From the NCBI GenBank assembly GCA_949775045.1, contig OX459095.1, positions 23,164,311 through 23,228,310 on the forward strand: a stretch of DNA of 64,000 nucleotides. The letters run 5' to 3'. The position numbers and the translations under genes are program-made. Shown piece by piece: positions 55,888 to 64,000 of this stretch (its first letter is position 1; each line of letters starts with the position of its first letter). The notes below the pieces were generated by a model that worked only from the letters and a program-made list of their open reading frames with translations, was not told where the DNA came from and did not search any database. This stretch comes from Metridium senile (taxonomy: Eukaryota > Cnidaria > Anthozoa > Actiniaria > Metridiidae).

Positions 55888-56658
55888 TGCAGTTATTCAA
55901 AGAAACACGCGAACTTTTCATGCCCCATACATCATGGTCCCAAACATCGCAGAGAAGGAATTTGTTTTATTATAATATTCTTTCGTAGCTATCTTATTAA
56001 TGATCATTTCAACGAAGGGGAATAAAATGAACGCTAGGGAGCTGTACAGACATATTTCAAATGATAATGAGTAAGAATAGCCCAAATTCCCCTAGGGATG
56101 GGCTGACCGGGTCATTGCTGCCGAATAGCTAGATCGACAACAATTACACCACAGAATTCATGATAGGCTGTCTGTGTTGTGAAATAATGGCCCACTCGAA
56201 ATACCGTGATATAAATAGTTGAATAATCCTTGTCATTAGATATGATTTAACTCGTGAAGAAAATCTACACATCTCATCGAAGATGCCTGTTTATTGAACA
56301 ATATATCTTTTAAACAGTTTCAATGAATAATTTTCCATATATTTATGTTTTGACAAAGTAAATGAAATAATTTCGAGTATTCTGAGATGATTTGTCTTTA
56401 AGACCATGGATCCGAAGAATTGTATATGTACATTATTGAGTCGATCTGAAAGACGAAACACGAGTGGCAATATAATGGTAGAAAGAATGGCGGAATGTGG
56501 GATTGCAAGAACAAAATAATGTATTGTTTTCTAGACACTCGCATTGCATTGTGGTCGAAACAAATCTCGATTTTTTTCTGCCCTTCTGCTTACTTGACTG
56601 GCTTCAGGCTCGCTCCGCTGCGGCAGCAATAATTAATGAACATGTTTTTATTTTTCAG
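55888..56658. other. Flank upstream of the vWA gene exons
   Basis: No TE feature or clear exon. An upstream exon with a signal peptide would be expected for a secreted vWA protein but is not recognisable here. Confidence 0.3.
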
Positions 56659-58741
56659 CCTGCTCAAAGCCTGTCGATGTGGCTGTTCTTCTTGATGCGT
56701 CAGGTAGCATCGGCAAAAAAAAATGGCCAAAAGTTGTAGGCTTTACCAAGGCACTTGTGGATGCATTTAAAGTTTCCGAAGAGGGAACGCATGTGGGAAT
56801 AGTCATGTACGCGACCAAAGTAAAGGTTCAAGTGTCATTCAATACATTTACAGGAGCAGATAGGACTCCAGAAAACATTAACGCAGTTATGGCTAACGTT
56901 AAATATAACAATTGGAAAGGCAAGACCTACATCGACCGTGGTCTGGATATCGCAAATAGAGAACTTTTTACAGAGGAAACTGGCATGAGAAAAGACGTAA
57001 AGAAAGTAAGTAGATAACTAATGCCAGAAATGATATATGTGTTTTTGTAGTTTGAAAATATATAAATAAACATAATGGAATATCTCAGCTCCAGTGTCGT
57101 GAGACATCAATGTTATGAGCAAAACATCTCCTTTGCTTGAGGTTTCCTGTCCAAAATTCCTGTAAAATGTACAAGGCAGCTCACCGCATTTGGGATTTTC
57201 AAAAACAAAACCTCTTTATACTCAAAGATAACACTAGTATTAAAAATGTTCTTTAAATAGTCCCCTTCACAGTTCCCTGCGCCATCTTGAAAGGTAGCCG
57301 GACATTTGCATCGAAGTGAGACAAACGTTGAACTTGCAATGATAGAGACACGTGAATAATTGTCACGCGAGGTGTTAAAAGGTCTCTATCATTGCAAGCC
57401 CAACGATTGTCTCGCTTCGATGCAAAGGCCCTTTTGAAGATGGCGCAGGGAACTATGGAGGGGACTATTATAGATGTCCAAAGTATTTGTTATAGGAACC
57501 TTGTTTTATTTCTTCACCTTAACATATGGTTGCTATTGTAATTCTAAGATGATGGGACTGGTGTGCACCTAAACATAACTGGAAAGCGGGATGATTATGA
57601 CATGACCCCCCCCCCCCCCCCCCCCCCCCCCCTCCCTCCCAAACACAAAGTGACACTGAAATATGCAAATTAAATCAATAATGCTCTTTCAAAAATGATA
57701 CAACATGACCTGATCGGCTTACGTGTTCAGTGCTTTCCGCCCAATTCAAGACAACTGGGAATAAAAAACTTTGTTCCAAAAATGTTCCATCGAAATATAC
57801 ACAACATATACACAACAACGCGTTAGTATTGTTATTATGTTTGTCAGTATGAGAAGGTTGAAGGTTGACTTCAATTAGGAATGTTGAGTTGTGTAGGTAT
57901 TTCATAATACAGTTCTTATTATAGGTGCTAATTCTTTTTACTGACGGTAAACAAACCAAAGACCAAGACCCATACACAGAATTGAGTATTGCTGCTCAGC
58001 CGATCAAAGACAAAGACGTAGAAATACATGCTATTGGTATCGGCAAACGAGAAAAGATTGATGTACCAGAATTACAAACAATGACTACCAAACCAGAGTA
58101 TGTATACACCGCTGAATCGTTTGATGAACTTTTACCAATGGCGCTAAGGATCATGCAGTCAAGTTGCGGTAAGTAAGTAGCAGTGCGGGAGGGGAGGGTG
58201 GGGATAGACCGTATTCGATGACATCCGACCTATCTATGCCACCCTAAGGCATGATTCCATATCAATTGATCCTCTACATATTGTGCAAAGGACTTCCTTG
58301 GTCCAGCTCTTGGTAACTTGCGATGGATTGATGGAGGCGGGGGCAGGAAGAATTTTAAATCATGTTGTTTTTATAGCGCCTATTCCGTTTAGCCCATGTT
58401 ATTTATTGCTGTTCAGCAATATTCTTTTGTAATTTTCAGATATCGAGGTTCCTATGACAAGCGTAAGTACACTACAGATACAGCTGATTGAAGATAAGTT
58501 GCCGTCTTCAAAAGATAAATCACAGATCATAGAAGCTGAGACCGAGATGCTGGATGGGAAAATAGTTACTGATACATGTACATGTTTATTTGTGTATTTA
58601 TTTAGTTTTTTTAATCGCTCTCAGTCTCATCTTGTGTACTCTATGGTCTACCTGTTGAAGATGGCAATCTTTTGTTCAATGAGATGTATACAGCTAATTC
58701 AAAAAGGTTGCAATGTGAATAATAATACCAGTGCATTCTAA
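56659..58741 (+). CDS. von Willebrand factor A-domain protein, partial (likely host gene)
   Basis: Exons are 56659-57005 and 57925-58168, joined in phase, plus a third exon starting at 58440. Exon 1 begins CSKPVDVAVLLDASGSIGKK, with the MIDAS Asp-x-Ser-x-Ser motif, and includes GKTYIDRGLDIANRELF with the MIDAS Thr. Exon 2 begins VLILFTDGKQTKDQDPYTEL, with the third MIDAS Asp, and ends ALRIMQSSCG, so one complete vWA fold of about 190 aa is split by one intron. Exon 3 reads DIEVPMTS to a GTAAGT donor at 58463, or may read through (LQIQLIEDKLPSSKDKSQII) to a stop at 58741. Such domains bind ligands or collagen in matrilin/collagen-type extracellular proteins. No lesion is seen. The start and possibly further domains lie in unrecognised exons. 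Confidence 0.8.
57256..57468. mobile_element. 213 bp foldback MITE in the vWA intron
   Basis: Ends ATAGTCCCC...GGGGACTAT. The arms share AGTTCCCTGCGCCATCTT, TTTGCATCGAAG(T/C)GAGACAA and CTTGCAATGATAGAGAC in inverse orientation with about 10% divergence. Confidence 0.85.
57606..57632 (+). repeat. Poly-C run
   Basis: About 26 consecutive C in the vWA intron; prone to length error in assembly. Confidence 0.95.
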
Positions 58742-58876
58742 GATCGAAACTCATTTTGGGTCTTGTATATTTCAAACAATACTAAATAGATCGAGTTCAG
58801 TTCCTCTTATATGAACCTGGTACTATAATTGTCTTGTTGAGTATGCACTATAATCAAGCTAATTGTAGTTGAAATT

Positions 58877-59112
58877 ATACACTTGAAATTGTGTTTTCAA
58901 CAATTACATTACACCTAATTGCAATAACATTGTCATATAAAAAAGAAAAATACAAAATAGGAATTAATTAAAAGACAAAAGCAGATTACTCAAGCTGAAC
59001 TTCTTCTTTTGTCTTTTAATAAATTCCTATTTTGTAATTTTCTTTTTTTATATGACAATGTTATTGCAATTAGGTGTATACACTTGAAATTGTGTTTTCA
59101 ACAATTACATTA
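58877..59112. mobile_element. Foldback element flanked by 35 bp direct repeats
   Basis: The inverted arms at 58912-59076 (CACCTAATTGCAATAACATT...CAAAATAGGAATT and inverse) enclose a short loop. Immediately outside are identical direct repeats, 58877-58911 and 59078-59112, beginning ATACACTTGAAATTGTG. They are too long for an ordinary target duplication. Confidence 0.85.
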
Positions 59113-59304
59113 TATGTACGATGCTTTTTTGTCAATGCTCTTTGGTATTCAGCATTCATAATTACTGCGCCAACCTTTTTGCAACAAGTGTAAAGGTAGG
59201 TTATTTTATCAGACATGGATTGGAAGGTTGTCACTTATTTCGCTGTCATGTGGTTATTGCGTTACAGTGTCATGATAATATACCGTAGCTATACATTGAT
59301 TAGG

Positions 59305-59565
59305 CTATTGAGCCCCTCCCAGGAGGGTGTATGCTCCCATGTTTCCTTGATCTTTTTGCATTTTCTCCCTTGTTCCCCATAAGTAAATTAACTGTTTCCC
59401 TGAAATGTTTTACCTTATGATCCCACGATCCCCAAAAAACTATTGTTTTATCATATTTTGTTCCCTTGTTCCCTGAAAATAATTTAGCAGTATCCCTTGT
59501 TCCCTTAAAATAAATGTGCTTGTTCCCTTCCTCCCTATAACCCCTGGGAGAGGCTCCCTATTGTG
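59305..59565. repeat. MITE-like repeat rich in TTCCCTTGTTCCC
   Basis: Imperfect inverted ends (CTATTGAGCCCCTCCCAGG and the inverse of CCTGGGAGAGGCTCCCTATTG) flank a body made of TTTCCTTGA, TCCCTTGTTCCC and GTTCCCTTCCTCCC words. No coding. Confidence 0.6.
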
Positions 59566-60420
59566 TGTAAATGTGTAAATAATCTGTGTTCTCAGACGAA
59601 TGATTATGTTTTCAATCGATTATTATTAATTCATTCATTCATTCTCCATATTTCGACGTACCCATCGAGGAGAGCCACTCTTTCTGGTTGTAGTTCTCTC
59701 AAGAAGCTCCTTGATAGCTAATTCCCGACTCATTGAAAGAGATGGGAGCAAGGGAGGGGAGGAGGTTTTATATCTTTTTCTACAGCTTAACGACGGCAGA
59801 AGAAGGACTGAAGAAGAAAGCCAAACCTTTATACATAACTCTGCAGGAAAGCGATATAAGAACTCAGTATCCATCGTCTACCAAGTTCCAATGATATCTC
59901 ATTATTTTATTTATCTATTTGTTGTAATTCCTTCTAAAAATGCCTCGTTGGGGGTGGAGGCTATAAAGGATGTATGTATGTATGATTTTCGTCTCACAGC
60001 TAATGTAGTAGTGTCAACAACACAATTTGAACTTCAGTTTTGTAATATTCAAGCACCAATGAAGATATAACATATCATGGCCGTGAACAAGGTTTTGAAT
60101 TCACTATCAGAATTGTAGTTCTATGTAAATATTATTAATAAACCTATTTTTAACTCAGATTTACTGTGAATTGGTTGGGTTACTCTATGTCGCCGAATAT
60201 ACTGCTATCCACCCTGTCAAAAGCTTTGGGACAAAAAAGAATTGATAAGGAACTATATATTTCAAGTTTGGATTTCTTTTTAGACAGGTCTCATGAGGGA
60301 AAACCCTATAACTGATTTTTTTGACATATGACCAGACGTGCGTTCTGATGGTTTCTCTCACGACTCGGCCAGGCCAGGTGGACCTCGTGTATAAAATATT
60401 TACTCGAATAAAATTCACGC
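59566..60420. other. Non-coding stretch with small open pieces
   Basis: A minus-strand piece (MSRELAIKELLERTTTRKSG, about 59640-59745) could be a fragment of an element's first exon, but nothing supports it. The remainder shows no feature. Confidence 0.3.
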
Positions 60421-60427
60421 TTCAAAT

Positions 60428-60622
60428 GCAGCGCTTTAGCCTCCTCTGCAGGCAACCCTTTCCGTTTCCTTTCCCTCTCATGGGATCCCTTTGTCATTTG
60501 ACCGAGGGGTTCTCCTCCCCTATTGCTTCTTTGGGGCCTCAAGCCCTCCCGGTCACTCGAGACAGGAAGCCCAATAAAAGAAAGAAAACGGAGCGGAGAC
60601 GCCTGCGGAGAGGCTAGCAGCG
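60428..60622. repeat. Foldback repeat
   Basis: CAGCGCTTTAGCCTCCTCTG/CAGGC on the left pairs with GCCTGCGGAGAGGCTAGCAG on the right, with further pairing of TTTCCGTTTCC and AAAACGGAG. It abuts the GCGCTTATTCGAGG array. Confidence 0.6.
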
Positions 60623-60705
60623 CTTATTCGAGGGCGGCGCTTATTCGAGGGCGTCGCTTATTCGAGGGCGGCGCTTTTTCCAAGGCAGCGCTTATTCGAG
60701 CAAAT
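60618..60705 (+). repeat. GCGCTTATTCGAGGGCG tandem repeat
   Basis: Five units of about 19 bp (GGCGCTTATTCGAGGGCG with variants), directly following the foldback. Confidence 0.9.
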
Positions 60706-60752
60706 ACGGTACTCGATGTCGTGGAATAAATGGCTAAATTGACAATACAATA

Positions 60753-60773
60753 TCCCCCCCCCCCCCCCCCCCC
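60753..60773 (+). repeat. Poly-C run
   Basis: About 20 consecutive C; likely unstable in assembly. Confidence 0.95.
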
Positions 60774-60850
60774 ACTAGTGTTGTATGTCCTGATTTGCAT
60801 ACGTTTTAACTTGAAATTTACTTTTATCTAACCTAGACGTTTTTAAGTTA

Positions 60851-61092
60851 GACTGCGAGCAGTCCCTACTTTTCCCTCCGGATTCAGAAAATTTTAACTT
60901 TGATAAAACGAGCGAGCGGGGATTGGGGGTGAGTTGGGGAGGGGAGGAGGGGAGAGGAAAAGTACTTTTCCTCTCCCATCGCTCCTCCCCCTTTTTGCCC
61001 CCAATCCCCGCTCGTCCGTGTTTTATTTAAATGCTCATTTTTCTCTTGTTTTCCTCGGAATCTGGAGGGAAAAGAAGGGACTTTTCGCAGTC
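60851..61092. mobile_element. 242 bp foldback (GACTGCGAGCAGTC type)
   Basis: Ends GACTGCGAGCAGTCCCT and inverse AGGGACTTTTCGCAGTC. The inner arms (AGCGGGGATTGGGGG and inverse; AGAGGAAAAGTACTTTTCCT centre) make one long hairpin. Confidence 0.85.
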
Positions 61093-61094
61093 TA

Positions 61095-61980
61095 TTTTTA
61101 AGTCATTTACAACATTCGCGTCTGTGTTGTATCGGCTATCGTCTTCGGCTTGTTATTGTATCTGCCATTACAACACAGCCGCTCATGTTGTAAACTTACA
61201 TGCATAATACGTGCAATGATTAACTACATTTCTACTAAAAAAAATCCTTTAATAAGGAAATTATATACAAATACAAATATACACATATATATAAATCATA
61301 TAAAAATATTCCATGTTATCATTATTATATATAGGTTTTAATAATCCCCATGTATTGGCTCATCAACGTCTAACTTGCTTATGGCCTGGCATCGTTGGAG
61401 TCGTTGGGAAAACACTCTGAAAACAATGAACAAAGTCAGGTTTGGAGCTCGACTAAAGGCAAATTCTCGGAGATGCCACGGCTATTTATCGAAGTTGTGA
61501 TGATAGAGGACACAATAAGCGCAAAATTTTGGCGTTGTCATCGTTACCCATAATGCTTTGCAGTCGTAAAAACATCTAAACACGTGTGTATCAAAATGGC
61601 CGTAATCAAACTACCGCAGCTCTGTTCATGAAGTGAAATAAAGGGGAAAAAGTTGCCAAAGTTATAGCACAAGGACTGAATGTTGTTGTGAAAGTGGCTT
61701 TTTCGCCTAAAAACGATGATTTCGATAACAAATCCAAGGTCAAAAAAGTGTGATTTTTACTATTGAAAAATAAGGCAAAAACGGTCATTTTTGACTTTGT
61801 TTAAGTTCATATGGAATTTTTGTGCTTCCTGGTACTTACTAACATTCAAACGGCTGGGCAAATTTGGCTTGTTTAAAAACGTAGGAATTTTTCAAAGCAA
61901 ATTCGTTTTTTACGCCGGTTTTAAGGCGTGTGTTGGTGAAAGAGTCAATTATTTACTCGAGGTATTTTGAAAGAATTATT
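61095..61980. other. Non-coding stretch
   Basis: Nothing recognised. There is an AT-microsatellite-like patch at 61255-61330. Confidence 0.35.
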
Positions 61981-61982
61981 TG

Positions 61983-62267
61983 TTTTGTGACCAAGAATCT
62001 TACTGTATCTCTAAGTGCCTTAACAATAGTAATTATTGTCCTACTATATTGATCTAACTTATTCTATTTTGTGACCAAGAATCTTACTGTGTCTCTAATT
62101 GCCTTAACAATAGTAATTATTGTCCTACTATATTGATCTAACTTATTCTATTTTGTGACCAAGAATCTTACTGTATCTCTAAGTGCCTTAACAATAGTAA
62201 TTATTGTCCTACTATATATTGATCTAATTTATCCTATTTTGTGACTTACTGTGTCTCTAATTGCCTT
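61983..62267 (+). repeat. 84 bp tandem repeat running into the gap
   Basis: Units start at 61983, 62067, 62151 and 62237 (TTTTGTGACCAAGAATCTTA). The third is 86 bp and the fourth is shortened after GTGAC and cut by the gap. Unit differences are one or two bases. Confidence 0.95.
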
Positions 62268-62467
62268 NNNNNNNNNNNNNNNNNNNNNNNNNNNNNNNNN
62301 NNNNNNNNNNNNNNNNNNNNNNNNNNNNNNNNNNNNNNNNNNNNNNNNNNNNNNNNNNNNNNNNNNNNNNNNNNNNNNNNNNNNNNNNNNNNNNNNNNNN
62401 NNNNNNNNNNNNNNNNNNNNNNNNNNNNNNNNNNNNNNNNNNNNNNNNNNNNNNNNNNNNNNNNNNN
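62268..62467. other. Assembly gap, 200 N
   Basis: Exactly 200 undetermined bases between an 84 bp tandem array and the 3' tail of a LINE, probably a collapsed repeat. Confidence 1.
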
Positions 62468-62469
62468 GG

Positions 62470-62820
62470 ATGAACTGCCTTACAGTATAACAGTATAACA
62501 GTATAACAGTTTATTTGCCATTAATCGTAATAATTAAACTTACAGACTATATACATGAAAAAGTTTATATAAAATGGCGAGGATATCTGACAGAAAGCCA
62601 AAAGGCTTATTAATAACATCAGATCTCCTCTATATATATAATTTGGTTATACTGCCAATAATTACATGATGGCGTAAGAATAAATATACAATATAATATA
62701 GTACAAAATAATATAATATCGACACATATGTACATACATACAGTTTATATACACATATGATACAACTGTACACATTCACATATATATCTAGCTATTTACA
62801 CTAAATAAATAAGCCAATGC
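62470..62820 (-). other. 3' region of the LINE
   Basis: The 3' UTR of the minus-strand LINE. It ends in an (ACAGTATA)n microsatellite at 62481-62509, as is usual for the tails of CR1/L2-type LINEs. It also contains ATATATA-rich sequence. Confidence 0.6.
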
Positions 62821-64000
62821 CTAATCTCCATAACCAGAAATAATATAAGATCTTAATTTCTTGGTGAATGTAGAATAAGCAGTGCTTTGTTTGATTTCAT
62901 CAGCAAGAGAATTAAAGATTGAGGGACCTTGGTAACTGATAGAAAATTGACGAAGTTTAGTTCTTACTAGTGGTACACGAAGCAAATTTTTTGATCTGGT
63001 ATTATAACTATGGAATTGATTATTTAAAGTGAACATATCTTGGAATTTTTTTGGTAAAATATTATTTCTATGGGAAAACATAAATTGACATATTTGGAGC
63101 TTTTGGATATCATAAAATTTCAATAAATACAAATCTTTGAATAATGGGCTAGTATGAGCATAGTAATCACTCTTATTAATAATCCTGATGATTTTTTTTT
63201 GTAAAATGACTAATCTAGAAAGATTTGTTGGATATGTACTTGCCCAGACTTGATTACAATACTGTAAATAAGGATAAATCATAGAATGATATAAAGTACG
63301 TAAGGATGATTTGTTAAGATAAAAACTAGATTTACGAATTATACCAATCGACTTGGAAACCTTATTTGCAACATGGGCAATGTGCGATTTCCAAGTTAGG
63401 TGTTCGTCTATAATAATTCCTAAAAAAACTGTTTCTTTAGCTTGTTTAATTTCTTTGCCGTTTATGTTCACTCGAAACTCCACAGAAACCTGTTTTTGTT
63501 GAGGTCTAAATACTATAAACTTTGTTTTATCAATTTTTAGCGATAATTTATTTACCATCAGCCAATGCGAGAATTTGAGGATTTCTTGATTTACTAAGTC
63601 CATGAGATGATTTGGGTCCTTATGCGAAAAGAAAAGATTTGTGTCGTCAGCAAATAGAATAAGTTTGGCTACCGATGAAACATTACAAATATCATTGATA
63701 TAAATTAAGAACAATAACGGGCCTAAGATAGACCCCTGGGGTACTCCACAAGTAATAGGTGTCAAAGTAGAAACAGAATTATTAAAATGAACAAATTGAA
63801 ATCTGTTAGAGAGATAGCTTTTTATCCAATTTAGTGAAATTCCACGAACTCCATAATGTTCTAATTTTTTGTAAAGAATTTCATAATTCACAGTATCGAA
63901 TGCTTTGGAGAGATCTAAGAAGATTCCAGCTGCAAGCTCTTTACTATCAAGTGCAGTAGATATTTTTTCATGTAGGTCGATTAGAGCAAACGAAGTTGAA
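62821..64000 (-). CDS. Non-LTR retrotransposon reverse transcriptase, C-terminal part
   Basis: The frame is open from the window end to a stop at 62821, about 393 codons, so the 5' part lies outside. It includes AAGIFLDLSKAFDTVNYEIL (RT block with the first Asp), RGISLNWIKSYLSNR, GVPQGSILGPLLFLIYINDI and LILFADDTNLFF with the catalytic FADD, then LMVNKLSLKIDKTKFIVF, FLGIIIDEHLTWKSHI (thumb) and RTLYHSMIYPYLQYCNQVWA. The C-terminal SYNTRSKNLLRVPLVRTKL motif is typical of CR1/L2/Jockey-group LINEs. There are no stops or frameshifts in the visible part. An upstream endonuclease domain would be expected beyond the window. Confidence 0.92.
   Translation of the reverse strand, partial: STSFALIDLHEKISTALDSKELAAGIFLDLSKAFDTVNYEILYKKLEHYGVRGISLNWIKSYLSNRFQFVHFNNSVSTLTPITCGVPQGSILGPLLFLIYINDICNVSSVAKLILFADDTNLFFSHKDPNHLMDLVNQEILKFSHWLMVNKLSLKIDKTKFIVFRPQQKQVSVEFRVNINGKEIKQAKETVFLGIIIDEHLTWKSHIAHVANKVSKSIGIIRKSSFYLNKSSLRTLYHSMIYPYLQYCNQVWASTYPTNLSRLVILQKKIIRIINKSDYYAHTSPLFKDLYLLKFYDIQKLQICQFMFSHRNNILPKKFQDMFTLNNQFHSYNTRSKNLLRVPLVRTKLRQFSISYQGPSIFNSLADEIKQSTAYSTFTKKLRSYIISGYGD

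Noticed and set aside
60321..60729. Plus-strand frames with basic ends
   Set aside because: They run through a foldback and the GCGCTTATTCGAGG tandem repeat, so they are repeat translations.
62241..62498. Open frames across the N gap
   Set aside because: They consist almost entirely of undetermined bases.

Overview
This is intron-rich, AT-rich eukaryotic DNA and almost all of it is transposable-element sequence. The mix points to an invertebrate animal, most likely a cnidarian such as a stony coral or sea anemone. That is an inference from three things: the families present (KDZ, Merlin, Helitron, HECT plus integrase, DUF7869-type, THAP/DDE_4, Crypton-like, Tc1-like, LINE); short foldback repeats of a kind I associate with anthozoan genomes; and a von Willebrand A (vWA) domain gene. 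No bacterial features, rRNA genes or functional tRNA genes are visible. Bases 62268-62467 are a 200-base assembly gap.

Layout. 1-5.1 kb: a spliced KDZ transposase whose last exons encode a cysteine-protease-like domain; it is damaged. 6.2-7.35 kb: three unrecognised exons. 7.67-8.85 kb (minus): a DDE_4-type transposase with one frameshift. 8.85-17.5 kb: a candidate composite DNA element. Its ends are inverted 60-70 bp repeats followed by oppositely oriented GATCGATGG satellites. Inside lie a DUF3987-like ATPase fragment (plus), a decayed zinc-finger/DDE/OTU/CXC protein (minus) and a captured kinase fragment. Nested in the minus-strand gene is a 1.85 kb element with 144 bp terminal inverted repeats (TIRs). 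17.8-21.4 kb: a retroelement gag fragment and a deleted Helitron. 22.4-28.7 kb: pieces of four unrelated element genes, including Tc1-like, SGNH hydrolase and BEN-like ones, then an unfamiliar DDE-like gene. 29.2-31.4 kb: a DUF7869-like gene with one exon present three times in tandem. 33-35 kb: a THAP exon and a gag-like gene. 36-37.5 kb: a nearly intact Merlin transposase. 38-42 kb: unknown gene fragments and duplications. 42.6-43.9 kb: two divergently transcribed, related, unrecognised genes. 44-47.8 kb: MITEs, a tRNA-derived SINE and foldbacks.

The best-preserved system is 47.85-55.89 kb. It is an 8 kb element with long, repeat-rich TIRs that carries two open, convergent genes: a six-exon HECT ubiquitin ligase (645 aa) and a single-exon integrase-like DDE transposase (495 aa). 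56.6-58.7 kb is the only likely host gene, three exons of a vWA-domain protein. 57-62 kb also holds foldback MITEs and an 84 bp tandem array that runs into the gap. The window ends in the 3' half of a LINE reverse transcriptase on the minus strand.

Recurring theme: several elements pair a transposase with a ubiquitin- or protease-type gene (KDZ with a cysteine protease, DDE with OTU, integrase with HECT). Most copies are dead; the HECT/integrase element and the Merlin transposase look youngest.
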